Below are positions 11,839 through 22,983 of a DNA stretch of 64,000 nt, one piece after another. Made by a program: the position numbers and the translations under genes. The notes under the pieces are model-generated. The model saw nothing but the letters and a program-made list of their open reading frames with translations. It did no database searches and was not told the DNA's origin. This DNA is from Gerris lacustris (taxonomy: Eukaryota; Arthropoda; Insecta; Hemiptera; Gerridae), in the NCBI GenBank assembly GCA_951217055.1, contig OX578280.1:35105628-35169627 (forward strand). Reading direction: 5' to 3'. Every line of letters starts with the position of its first letter. Position 1 is the stretch's first letter.

Positions 11839-13321
11839 TAGGGTTGCCAGACGTCCCGGTTTTCCGGGATTGTCCCGGTTTTGGACTCAAAGTCCCGTTG
11901 TCCCGAAGACACTTTTCGGGACGCCAAAATGTCCCGGTTTTTACTGGAGACGTAATATAATTATAATTTAGGTGCAAGAAAAAGCTGATAATTTATGTTA
12001 TAAAATAATTCATAAATGCGTAGTTTTAGAAAGCAAAGGTACCATAGTTTTATAGATAAGAAGTATTTGATAAATCTAAGATTTTTTTATATGATACCGA
12101 TATTGTACTGAATTGAAGATCCATATAATATTATATTGAAACTGAAAGATAAAGAAGCGTACGGCAAAATCTATAGAAGTATTCTACATTTAAATAAAGG
12201 AATAGCTTAAAATAAGCCGTAAGTAAATTGAACAATCAGTGCAGAGTCGAACCGATAGTTGTAAGCCAAATAGTGCAGATGTATCTTCCAATTATTTACG
12301 TTTTATTTATTTATATTTCAGTTTTGCTCGCCTTTTTATTGGAAAAAAGATCTAGCGAATGTTTTTGTAAATAAAAATATTAGAACATTATCATTGATAT
12401 CATAATAAAAATTTATTAATATCGAAATTATTTTTCTACTTATTAAGTTTTTGACTGTTTAATAAATTTTAATAAAAGCTGTTGCATGTATTTAATTTTT
12501 CTCAATACAATAGTAACATTAACATTTTGTAACGAATATTATGTTAAAACAAAGTTGTTACTTGGAAGGGAAGTTTATTTAGTTTTAGTTCAGATCATTT
12601 TTTTTTTTTTGTTAATTTTTATTTTTCTTTGTTTTATTAGTTTTGTTGGTTGTTGGTTGGTTTTTTTATTTATTTTATTTTTATGTTTTATTTATTTATT
12701 TAAAAAAGTTATAGTGAATGTTTTTGTAAATTATAAATGGAACATTATCATTAATAAAAATAAATGAATGTAGAATTTTTTTTTTTTCATTCATCTTTGA
12801 TAATAAATACTTTATTTTACTTTTTATTTTGTTCACCTATTATTATTTATTATTTAATTAGTCCATTGTTGATAAGTTACAACTTAAAGCACGGGCGTCC
12901 CCCCCCCCCCCCCCCAATGTCTGAGGTTGGGGGAACAACGAAAAACGAATATAATAAAATGACAGTTTATTATAGATTTTAAATAATATTTCATATGGCT
13001 ATTGACTGATCTATCTAATCTTCAATGATTACAAAAAAAAAAAATAGATGCACAACTTTTATTGTATTACCTACAATTACTATTTTTTTAAATTTTGTAT
13101 TAAAAGAAAAATGTGTACTTATGTTCATACTTTTTTGCCAACGAACTACACCATAAATTTACTTTTATGGCAAATGACGAAGTATTAAAATCAAATGTCA
13201 CCTCAGAAATGCATAAAAGCCGCTGTTTGAGAGGTCATATTTTCAAAATTTTCCCCGGACCCCCCGGAGGGGGGGGGGGGAGGATTTCCCGGTTTTTACA
13301 TTCAGAAATCTGGCAACCCTA
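11839..13321. mobile_element. hAT-like DNA transposon relic, 1.48 kb
   Basis: Terminal inverted repeat TAGGGTTGCCAGA...TCTGGCAACCCTA with CCCGG-rich subterminal sequence at both ends, flanked by an exact 8-bp duplication ATTGACAT (11831-11838 and 13322-13329). Eight-base duplications are typical of hAT. The interior is T-rich, with no intact transposase. A block AGYGAATGTTTTTGTAAAT occurs twice (about 12354 and 12712), and there are runs of C (about 12900) and G (about 13270). It is non-autonomous. Confidence 0.88.
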
Positions 13322-13943
13322 ATTGACATTGGTATTTATATATTTTTAAGTGGCAGGGCTGGCCTGCGCCAGGGGCGCCAGCCTCTAGGGGTCTCAAATT
13401 TCCTTGACATAAATCCTAACATTCATACTCTTGCCGAGGGTGCCAGACACACTTGGTACACCACTGGCACTGGGCCCATGCCATCTAAGCTTTTCTAAAT
13501 TGTACCTAAGAGGGGGGGGGGGCGTCGAAGAAGCCAAGAGTTTATTTAAATCACTGGAAGATATAAAGTGCATAGGCGTAAAACAACATTATGTGGTGTA
13601 CGCTAATTACAATAAAGGGGATGGCAAACACTATATTTTTGACCCGGGTGAAGGAAAGCTTAGATCCGTCCCTCTATACATTAAAATTCCGATTATCCTA
13701 TAATTGAATATCCAGATATTCAAATTTCCAATTATAATCAGGTATTTTAAAAGAAATAAGTCACCAAATAATTATTAAACAAACAAAAAAGACGAAAAAT
13801 CGGTCAGTGTCTTTAAAAGGCAATGCCCCCAATAAACCTGTAATTCATTTCTCGATTTCACCTTTGGGTAAGATTTTTCTGAACATGAATGCCAAATTTT
13901 ATCAAAATCGACCCAGCAGTTTGGGCTCAACGCTTTTAACAAG
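13322..13943. other. Intergenic, repeat fragments
   Basis: After the hAT duplication comes a GGGGCGCCA-containing fragment like that at 3985, then a G run, then a block ending in AAATTTTATCAAAATCGACC typical of non-LTR remnants. The 90-codon frame at 13431-13703 crosses these and is not convincing. Confidence 0.35.
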
Positions 13944-14505
13944 CGCATTTTAACATAAATGCGCTTGACTTACATTTAAAAACTTTTGGGGGAATCGCTT
14001 ACCAAGGGTGAAGGAATCTGGTTGCATACTCAGATCTATGTTTTGATTCGACTTGAGTGATAAGAAAATTTACATTATGCTGTAGTAAACTCCGGATTAT
14101 CTTCAGATGCGCTACAGCGAGTGACATTAAAAAAATACTTAGAGGTACTTAAATCGTGTAAATCAGTTATCCTCAACATCAAATAATTGCTCTATCACAA
14201 TTCTTTCTCTCTGTATTGCACTACGCGTATGAGAAAGTAAAAATATTGAGTGTGAATAACAGAATGTATATATTAAATATTTGTAAAGTCTGTGATATTT
14301 TTTATTTCAATGAGCTGCGCCGCTTCCTATAGCTAATCCAGTTAATCAGATATCCGGAGTTCTAGTGCATAATGTAAATTTTCATATCACTCAAGTCGAA
14401 TCAAAACATAGATCTGAGAATGCAACCAAATTCCTTTCCCCTTGGTAAGCGATTCCCCCATACGTTTTTAAATGTAAGTGTTCATTTAGGTTAAAATGCA
14501 CTCCC
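13944..14505. mobile_element. Foldback MITE
   Basis: Long inverted arms: ACATTTAAAAACTTTTGGGG, then AATCGCTTACCAAGGG and TTTTGATTCGACTTGAGTGA on the left, with their complements at 14340-14480. The arms are about 150 bp with a few differences. The loop (14110-14330) carries no gene. Confidence 0.75.
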
Positions 14506-15348
14506 CCCCTCCCCTCCCCCAATTTTCATAACCATTATTTTAAAAGGCAGTTCAAGTTCAGAGCAAAAGATTAGGATTGTTCACAAGATATCCTCTAGTT
14601 TGGGGGTAAAATTCCCAAAATAAATGATGAAGCAAAAAATATCTCCAATATTAAAGTCTGGTATTCAAGTTATAAAGTTATATTCGTACAATCAAAAACC
14701 TCATATACAGAGATAATATTACCTATAAATTATTAATACGATTTTACTTTTATCAATTACCTTAGTAAACATTTTTCTGCGGTTTTCCTCGGCTTTTTAG
14801 AATAGGAAAATATCAAATACAATGTTTTGTTGAAAACGTTTTAAGACGACGCCATTTCCTACTTCAATTATCAATTTAAACTCGGGTTCTTGCTCTAGAT
14901 TTGTTTACAGTGTTGACATCAGTGTTATTGTTTTGTTTTATTATAAAAACCTAATTAAAGATTCACAAATTGAGGTTGTCACATTATTTTGCTAGCCCCT
15001 TTATTGCCGTTTTTGCCATTATTATTGCTGCAGAATTTAGCTTCTTTTTACAAGCTTTTATTTAACTAGCAATATTTGTATGTAGGTATGTACGTATGTT
15101 CGGGTCAAATTTTGCAACTGAATTTTAAAGCAGTTATCCTCAACCGATTGAATTGAAATTTTGCATACACGTTTAGTTTGGACGACAATGCATGGTTGGC
15201 TAAGGGACGTCATTCTAAATCCAATATGGCGGATAGCACAAGATGGCGGACTAGTTTTTTTTTAAGCACGCCCATGATATGGGTATCAAATGAAAGGGTT
15301 TGCTAAGAAGAATACGAATAAAAGCTTGTTTTTAAAAATGTTTTTTAA

Positions 15349-15600
15349 CCCATTGAATGCGTAATCCAATTTATGAACCTACCTTAGTGACTGAATAAAA
15401 TTTACACAATTTTAAAAGTAATTATAAATAAATAAAAAAAATGTTTGGATCCACTGTGGATACAAACGTGAGTGGGCCTGACGGAGCCTTGCAAGATGGT
15501 TCTACTCGAGGCACGGAGAATAGAGCTACAGAGGGCTGAAAGGGAAGGCTTGGATCCACCCGCCAGGCACGTTAGCACGGATCCACCCGCATTGAATGGG
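15349..15600. mobile_element. piggyBac-like MITE, 252 bp
   Basis: Perfect TIR CCCATTGAATGCG...CGCATTGAATGGG with TTAA on both sides (15345-15348 and 15601-15604). TTAA duplication and a CCC start are the marks of piggyBac elements. The interior is G+C-rich and includes GGATCCAC repeats; no transposase. Confidence 0.88.
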
Positions 15601-15604
15601 TTAA

Positions 15605-16876
15605 ATAAAATTATTTTAACTTGTTTGTTTTCGTTTCTTATAGTGTTGTTTATTATTTCATCCGAGTTTAGCGATGGTAACGGAAGCTATATATCTTAAA
15701 TATGTAAATCTTTTAAAACTATTCGTTTGATTTTTATGAAATTTTGATGGTAGGTCATTAGCACATTAAGATTCAACCTTCTGGGCCCATTTTTTCTCTT
15801 CCACGTGTGCACAAACATACATTTATTTAGACCTACATATATCTTTCAAAACAGTCATCTGATTTTTAAGAAATTTATATGGTATGACGAATATAATGTA
15901 GCCATATTATTTGCAACCGTCTTAAAATTGCAAGCGTTCTTTAAATTTAGCTAAATTGATGCTTTTGTTCATGTAAAAACAATGGCTTTTACAATAATGG
16001 TTTGTAAAAGCATAACATTATTTTAAGTAAGTTATAGCACTTGAGGAAGCTATATACCACACTAATTGGCAGACTATCTTTTATCATAATGGATGTCGAA
16101 AAATTAATCAAAACAATCAAAGTGTTCTATAACACTTTTCTGACCCTTTTAATAGAGATAATAATAAGAAAAAATAATAAATATTAATAGCGGCATGTTG
16201 ACGAGAGGAGATTCAGCCAGTGGGAATGTGGACCAGGATCAGACCAAACCAAGACCGTAGTTGTGAACCTACCTTAATGGAAAATGTAAAATACTGACTA
16301 CAATAAATTAGTCAATCCCAGACTAAGCCGCCTCTCTAGAGCCGCTTCAGTCGCACGGCTACAGCCGTATCATAGAAAAGGGTTCCATTTATTTACCTGA
16401 AAGGAGTTTTATTTATAAGCAGAGTGGCTAGAGTCGTCTCGGTCGCTTCATTGGCACGCTTCCGGTGGTGACGTCGTCCCGGCGTTCACTCCTAAACTAA
16501 ATTAAACTAAGGACACCATGAACACCCCTGAAGATGCTTCTAGTATTAGTAGTGAAACGTCGGGACGTACACCTTTCGAGACACTGTCAATAAATACCCA
16601 GAACTTCATTATAACTGTAACCACAGAAGCCTACAAACTTTAATATTTCAAGACATGTTGCATAACAGAACAAGTTGTACATGCCTCGAAGTGTATTGAG
16701 CCCTTAAGGAAAGGATACCAACCTCAGGGATAGTAATAAGGAAAAGAGTCAAAGGGTGTTTTCATCTTCTGTCAATAATGCAGCCTAAAGTAAATAAGAA
16801 GTAAGAAAGATTTTGCTAAGTAATTCTACTCAATAATGATTACTTCAAAGCAGGTTATAAGTGAGACATTCATTAA
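15605..16876. other. Intergenic, retrotransposon-like remnants
   Basis: 15710-15900 resembles the non-LTR phrases above. 16440-16620 is G+C-rich and contains CCCCTGAAGATG...GAAACGTCGGG, then AATAAA, reminiscent of 3' ends of LINE or Penelope-like elements. No open reading frame is supported. Confidence 0.35.
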
Positions 16877-18160
16877 TAGTGCAGTAAAAATAGGCCAAAA
16901 AACAGCCGAACCTCGAAAAAATTAGTACAAGCAGGGAACTTGGTGGAGATGTTGTGTTCAACTTCCTGTTGATTATACTAAAAGTCCCCTAAAATAATGT
17001 GCTACGGCTGCCATATTGAAAAATGGCAACCCATTTTTGGTTTTTTGCTTGTAATTCCTTAAATAATGCAGATAGAAAAAAAGTTTCAAACAGCAAATAT
17101 AGAGGACTATAAAATAAACAAATTTAGTTGTTATAACTTTTTCTCTAAACCTAACAGGTTTTGAGTTATTAACGATTTAGTCTTCTTAGTCCATGCAAAA
17201 GATACCATATGGGTCCTTGCCTGGGAGAATTCATGGTAGTTCTGGAAATGGGCTAATTTATGGTTTTTTGGGTCGCTAGATACAAATTTTTAACTTCCAT
17301 CTCAAAATTCCCCCCGCAAACCCCCAAATTTTGTAATTGAACCCCCCAAAAAATAGTGTTTTTTCAAAAAAATAAATATATGTGTTTGTTTTTTGGGGAA
17401 AATAAATATACATTCGAAAAGAAGACAAAATTTGCAACAAAAACTATTCGATGTAATTTTTGCCTAGGACGAACGGGGTGGCGCTGGCGGTCTCGGAAAA
17501 TGTGCCTCAGTGTGGCGGTGCTGCTTGTACTTTGTACAAGTGCTTTGTACTTGTACTTAAGTGCTTTGTACATTGTACTTGTGCTTAGAACTTTGTACTA
17601 GGCGACTCCCCAAAAGCCTTTGTACTAGGCTCCTGTCGTTTCCATTCACTCTCCCGTCCTAGGAGCACCAAGACAAATCTTCGGTGACGCACCAGTGCCA
17701 CCCCGTTCGTCCTAGGCAAAAATGCCATCGAATAGTTTTGTAGCAAATTTTGTCTTCTTTTCAAATGTATATTTATTTTCCCCAAAAAACAAACACATAT
17801 ATTTATTTTTTTGAAAAAACACTATTTTTCGGGGGGTTCAATTACAAAATTTGGGGGTTGCGGGGTATTTTGCGGGGTTTGAGATGAAAGTTAAAAATTC
17901 GTATTTAGAGACCCAAAAAACCATAAATTAGCCCATTTCCAGAACTACCATGAATTCTCCCAGGCAAGGACTATATGGTCTCTTTTGCATGGACTAATAA
18001 GACTAAATTATTAATAACTCAAAACCTAGCATACCGCCGTAGCATACTTAGATTTTAGGGGACTTTTAGTATATTCAACAGGAAGCTGAACACAACATCT
18101 CCACCAAGTTCCCTGCTTGTACTAATTTTTTCGAGGTCAAAACCTATTTTTACAGCACTA
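16877..18160. mobile_element. Large foldback element, 1.28 kb
   Basis: Two arms of roughly 590 bp are inverted copies, from TAGTGCAGTAAAAATAGG at the left to CCTATTTTTACAGCACTA at the right, with a TA at the borders. Arms include AGTACAAGCAGGGAACTTGG and CCTAGGACGAACGGGGTGGC with their complements. The loop (17490-17690) has CTTTGTACTTGTAC-type short repeats. The small ORFs inside appear on both strands because the arms are palindromic; no transposase. Confidence 0.85.
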
Positions 18161-18162
18161 TA

Positions 18163-18998
18163 AGATAAAAATTATTTTGTTTTATGAGTACATTAATTTA
18201 TTATTATTGGATTGTTTTATTTAAGTGTATCAAACATGTGTGGAGAGTACACATTTTTACATACATGCATACTTTTAGTACTAAACATAATTTAAATAGA
18301 GGTATAATATATAAGTAAACTTTAGATAATTTTTTAAGTTAAGATAAATTACCTGGTAATTTAAAAAAAAAAAACAAAAAAAAAAACAACATTGCAGGGA
18401 AACCCAACCATGAATTCAGATTTTTTTCAAACTCGATAATTTAGTTCATTTATAAATAATGGAAAACCTATTAAAGTACCTTTATTTGATTTTCTAATTA
18501 CCTTAGTCTTACTTAAGGTTCATTTATTAGTTACAATTCCTTCCCATCTATTTGGAATAACAAAGTTTATTTTAACCAACAAAAGTTCTTATATAATTTC
18601 AATGAAGCTTTGGTAGGAAAAACAAAACAGAACACAAATTTAACGACAGTTTAGCTCTACCAGAACAAAATCACATTCATACATCTTAAAATAATAAATG
18701 TTTTATTTTTATTTACATAGTAAACAAATAATAATTATTAAGACATTGTTACTTCCCTTTATTTACCATAATTTTGAACACAATAATATTCAATTTTTAA
18801 TAAATAAAAGAATTTTTCAATTTTATTAATTCCAAACCAACAAATTAAAAAAAAAAAAAACAGAGATGTACAACATGGAAAAATTTTAACAGATAAAAAA
18901 AAAGTGGTGAAATATACGGTATGGAAAAGATGAGACCTAAATATAGATTAAAAGACTATAGTGGCAATGACTGAGAATTTGTAAACAAATTTGATTGC
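18163..18998. other. 3' flank of the microprotein gene
   Basis: A/T-rich, with A runs at about 18362 and 18848. On the minus strand AATAAA-type hexamers (TTTATT on plus, about 18700-18712) may serve as the poly(A) signal of the gene at 18999-20367. Confidence 0.3.
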
Positions 18999-20367
18999 TT
19001 AATGGTGACCCCCGGAGAATTCTTTCTTTCTGATCTCATTCCATTTAGCAACGTTCTCGGGTGACTTGGCTAAAAAAAAGTAAAATTATATATTAGATAA
19101 AATAGTCAAAATAATAGTACATTACGCATCTAGTGTGGAAAGTAGCATTATGCATGCGAGTGTGGAATTTGCACCTGAGCGGTTATGAGGGTAGTTAAAC
19201 CACACGAGCAAAGCAAAATGCAGTTTTCGATCGAGTTACGTACCGTACTTCTTCTACGATTGTTGGATTTTAATAATAAATACAGAAAAAAGCAGTTACT
19301 TTAATTAAACAAACAGTAAATTAGTTTTGTTAAATGTAAACAAACACGCTAATTGTGCGATAAGGTGAAAAGAATCACATGAGATAACATGTTATAATTT
19401 GTATCAATCGTAGATAAAATGTTTGTTTAATCTCTGTTCTTAAATAACAGTTTAATTTCAATAAAAATTTTAAATAAGTCCCATAGACAACTTTAGTTTC
19501 CTTCAGAGAAACAGATTCCTGGCTTTGTGCAAGTTAAGCTGTACTTCAAAGGTGGAAATATAACAAATTCTTTAATATTTAAATCTGTACGTTCCAGGTA
19601 AATTCACTTAGCCGCAGTAAGCTATTTTATACTTTTTTATCATTTTAGATCCTACCATTTTCACATTGATTATCTCTTTATTTACTAATATAAGAGTTTT
19701 TAGGATTATTTTACCACAATTATCTGCCAGCTTAATTCAGTACATACCACAAAAAGTGTTTAAATTTTTTTTTTTTTTTTAAAAATGGGACTTGGTTATA
19801 CGAGGGCCATTCTACTTTTAGGTTATGGGACTTGGTTATACTTTCTCTGTTCAGAAAGTAACCTCTGATTGGCCACTGTGCAGGAAGAGGTGGGAGTAGC
19901 GGCACCATTGTTGCACTGACGTACACGGAAGGACACTCTGCATCAAGCCGCGGCCAAATGAATGTCGTACAAGCACTAGTTTGGTTTTTATAGCATCTTG
20001 AAATGTGCGCTCCAAAAAAACTTCCGTCCAAATGCGAAGTGCGAGTTTTTTGGTGCTCGATAAAACTTTTTGCAATAATGGCGTCGGTAGGCCCACAACT
20101 TCCCAATCAGTGGCCAATCGGAGGTTACTTTCCATTCATCAAGGTACAGAATTCTTAATAAGTAGTAATATTATATCTTACTGTAACACTTATAATTTTA
20201 TGTAAATACTTACAAAGCTTTCCAATTTTGTAGAAGAGGGGAAGGGTAAGACCAACTGCAACAAAGTAGTACTTCCACATCCATACGTGGGTCATGTAGT
20301 AGCGAAGAGGAAACTGCGCTAATTTAGCAGTCAGGGTGTAAGGATACTTCATTGGTCTTCTCTCCAT
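18999..20367 (-). CDS. Small single-pass membrane protein, 74 aa, two coding exons, family not recognised
   Basis: Exon A 20367-20214 codes MERRPMKYPYTL... to residue 51; the donor GTAAGT is perfect. Exon B 19069-18999 begins after TTTTTTTTAG and codes SKSPENVAKWNEIRKKEFSG plus a short tail and TAA. The join completes a Ser codon. The protein has a basic N terminus, a Trp/Tyr-rich hydrophobic segment (about 29-48, WMWKYYFVAVGLTLPLF) and a charged C-terminal tail. This layout resembles small inner-membrane subunits or accessory microproteins of mitochondria, but I cannot name a family. An acceptor-like AACAG sits five bases before the ATG, so there is probably a 5' UTR intron, or else an upstream coding exon joining in phase 2. 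The intron carries a 281-bp MITE. Splice structure and composition make a real gene likely; function is unknown. Confidence 0.72.
19853..20133. mobile_element. Intronic MITE, 281 bp
   Basis: TIR GAAAGTAACCTCTGATTGGC at the left and its complement (one or two mismatches) at the right end. The interior is G+C-rich compared with the intron. Two overlapping minus-strand frames inside it have no transposase motif. A direct repeat ATGGGACTTGGTTATA (19784 and 19826) lies just outside. Superfamily unclear. Confidence 0.75.
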
Positions 20368-20420
20368 TTCACTGTTAAATAAACAATAACACATTAAAAT
20401 CAACATCAAAATAATATATA

Positions 20421-20824
20421 TAGTAGAGCCTTGATAAGAAGTGTCTCAAGGGGATTAGGGAAACAGTCTTGTTATCGAGGTGCTCTTTTTGTTGAGGGTC
20501 GTGTTATCAAGGTTATTTTGGCAATCAGTCGTGTTATCGAGGTTAATGGGCGGGGTTTTCAAGTCTAGACTTGTTCAAAGGTCGACCCATTCCTGCATTG
20601 ACACGTTATAGAGGTTGACTTCTCAAAACGACTTGTTATAGAGGTTCTGAGTTACGTTGTGAAGTGGAAAAAATCCGTGTTATAGAGGTTGTTTGGATAA
20701 TAATAGTCGCGTTATAGAGGTTGATTTAACATTATGTGTCATGGCAATCTCAAGGGGATTTGAAAATTACTCTTGTAATTGAGGTTGTCGTGTTATTGAG
20801 GGTCGTGTAAGCGAGGTTCTATTG
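20421..20824. mobile_element. Pogo/Tigger-like MITE, copy 1 (404 bp)
   Basis: Ends (C/T)AGTAGARCCTTGATAA...GAGGTTCTATTG flanked by TA. The interior repeats GTTATAGAGGTT/GTTATCGAGGTT many times. Same length as, and closely similar to, 42177-42580. TA duplication and CAGTAGAACCT ends suggest the Tc1/mariner-pogo group. Confidence 0.85.
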
Positions 20825-20869
20825 TAATTAGAATTTAATAAGAAAAAAAATGAAATTGAAAAAGATATC

Positions 20870-21200
20870 ATTGAAGAATCAAAAATTCTATACTAGGTTA
20901 CTAAATTGAATAAGAGGTTAAATTTTCTGTACCAATACTTGTTTAGTTTAGTAATACCTCAAAATAAATAAATTTATCAAGATTGGAAAAGTCTCCAACT
21001 CATTGTATGGGACAAGTTGTTTTTATTTTATCAAGACCATCTGGAAAATGTAACATATTTAAGAATATCATGACATTTTCAGAAGCGGATGGGTTGCCTT
21101 CAAAAGCTTAAAATAACAGAACTGTCCCATTCAAAATGGCCACCCTAACTAATAATCACATCGATGGATGTGAAATGATTAGTAAAGAAAATAAAAAAAG
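20870..21200. repeat. Interspersed repeat, shared with 31380-31640
   Basis: Diverged copy of the block with ACCAATACT, AAAGTCTCCAACTCATT, TTTATCAAGACC and AAAATGTAACATA. The matching order at 31380-31640 shows common origin. Class unknown. Confidence 0.5.
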
Positions 21201-21389
21201 AGCATTTCTCTCACAGTAAATAATTTTTGTTGTGTTAGTATATAATAATATCTACATTGAACATTTTTCTTTTTTAGATTTATAATAACCCATGTATACA
21301 CACTTAGTATGCACTGCATAAAGCGTTAAAACAATTATATTAAAAGAATATTCAGTTTTAAATGGAGGGCTGTTTCCATTTTGGACATA

Positions 21390-21801
21390 GAGTAGAACCT
21401 CTCTTAACCGAAATCCATTTAACTGGAATACCGATTAACCAGAACGATTGCAAACTGGTAAAAAAAAAATAATAATAAATAAATAAAGGATAAGTTACGC
21501 TATATTTATTTAATTTTACAGCAATACTTTTTACAAACACAGAGTTACGCTACACAAATAGAGAGAAAGATAGAATAGTCGTTAAAATGTGTATACAAAA
21601 TTGTATGTACATACATATGTCAGTAAAATGCGTGTTCCTAAATAATAAGTGTATATAATATGCGTGTTCCTAAATAAAAAATGTATATAATATGTCTTAT
21701 GACACCTTTAGCTTTAAAATGACCCATTATTTACTAACCGAAATTATGGTTATCAGAAATTATTCCCGCCCCTTTTATTTCGGTTAACAGAGGTTCTAAT
21801 G
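21390..21801. mobile_element. Second pogo-like MITE family (412 bp)
   Basis: Ends AGTAGAACCTCTCTTAACCG and CGGTTAACAGAGGTTCTAATG with TA flanks. It shares the AGTAGAACCT terminus with 20421-20824 but has a different interior (TTAACCGAAAT motifs). Confidence 0.8.
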
Positions 21802-22496
21802 TACATATGAAAATAAGATATGGTTACTATCAATAATTTACTAACATAATTAATCAAATTATCAAAAAAAAAGAAAGAGCTTCTACAACAGTGTAGAACT
21901 CTCAACTACCTAGCTCAAAAACGATTTTGAAACTACAGCTAAAAACCCTTACAATTTAAAATTAAAAAGAAAGGCAAATAAAGAAATAATGCCCAAATGT
22001 TATTTAATCATTTGAAAAAAAAATGTATGAGAACCACAGTTTATAGAATTAAAAATTGCTAGTATACTTCACCATAAACCAGAATATCTCTCTGATTTGA
22101 GAAATGCACAGAGAAAGTTTCAGTAAAGACGTGAATACAACACTGAAGAGATGGAGCAATATAAAAATGAGTCAATCGAAGGGTTCTAGTTGTCACAGAA
22201 TTAGATTAGACTTAACATTAGCAGAGCGTATTACTTTAAGAGATTAAGTAAACATACATTAAAATATACAAAAATTGAAGAAGAACCAAAGCAGGTTCAA
22301 CATTAAGTAAAATAGATAAAAAAAAAAAAAAAAGTTTAACAGAGGTTAATAGGAATCAAGTGTTAATTACCTTAACACCTAAAAAAACTCAATGATTAAA
22401 AATAAATTCCAAATTCCTTTCATATTCTACCAATCTTCTTTTATTTCATACTCCATGAGTTTACTTCAGCTCTTAAAAATCTAAAGTCTTCTGAAT
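21802..22496. other. No gene seen
   Basis: A/T-rich sequence without coding signal between the pogo-like MITE and the Pro/Ser-rich candidate exon. Confidence 0.35.
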
Positions 22497-22895
22497 TTAG
22501 AGAAACCCACATGAATTATTTCTTTGATTATTTGTAATATAAAATCTACATTTATCGTCCTGTGCAGACTCCACAGGGAAAGATCCTGGATTTATGGTAT
22601 AAGTATTAAAGGTAAGCATATTCAAGATGTATAAGGTTATAAGGATAGGATACTGAGGTTGGTCTGAGGAAGTGCCAGATGATTCCATCGTAATGGACTC
22701 AGGTGGAGGGGATGATGAAGGCGGAGGGGATGATGAAGGTGGAGGAGAAGTTGGAGATGAAGCAGGAGTGGGAGGTGTTGAGACAGGTTCACATGGTCCA
22801 GGTTTTCCTTCTGAATTTCCACTAAGATTAGAACTGAATTCAACAAGACGAAACTTGAACCTCTCTCCAATATCCTTTAGTTTTGAATAACTCAT
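22497..22895 (-). CDS. Candidate exon or small gene encoding a Pro/Ser-rich protein
   Basis: This open frame of up to 132 codons starts exactly at a good splice acceptor (TTTTTAG then ATG), so it may be an internal or first coding exon. The first 27 codons are polar and lysine/arginine-rich (MSYSKLKDIGERFKFRLVEF). Then come Pro/Ser-rich repeats (PPPSSS, about residues 45-66), whose DNA is much richer in C than the surroundings. Past about residue 80 the coding look fades, and a phase-2 GTATCC there could act as a weak donor. In phase it could join the exon at 20.37 kb (-), but I could not establish that. The family is not recognised; it could also be low-complexity non-coding sequence. Confidence 0.35.
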   Translation of the reverse strand: MSYSKLKDIGERFKFRLVEFSSNLSGNSEGKPGPCEPVSTPPTPASSPTSPPPSSSPPPSSSPPPESITMESSGTSSDQPQYPILITLYILNMLTFNTYTINPGSFPVESAQDDKCRFYITNNQRNNSCGFL

Positions 22896-22983
22896 CTAAA
22901 AATTAAAGGTATTACAAGACAAAAGGAATACCTGTAATAAATTAAATTAAATAATAATAACTTCACAGGTGAAGCCTCATTCA

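Noticed and set aside
12486..12982. Hydrophobic Phe/Leu/Ile-rich frames
   Set aside because: Caused by T-rich low-complexity DNA within the hAT-like element, not membrane proteins.
19732..20135. Long minus-strand frames (94 and 124 codons) in the microprotein intron
   Set aside because: They run through a MITE with TIRs and overlap in two frames; no known domain.
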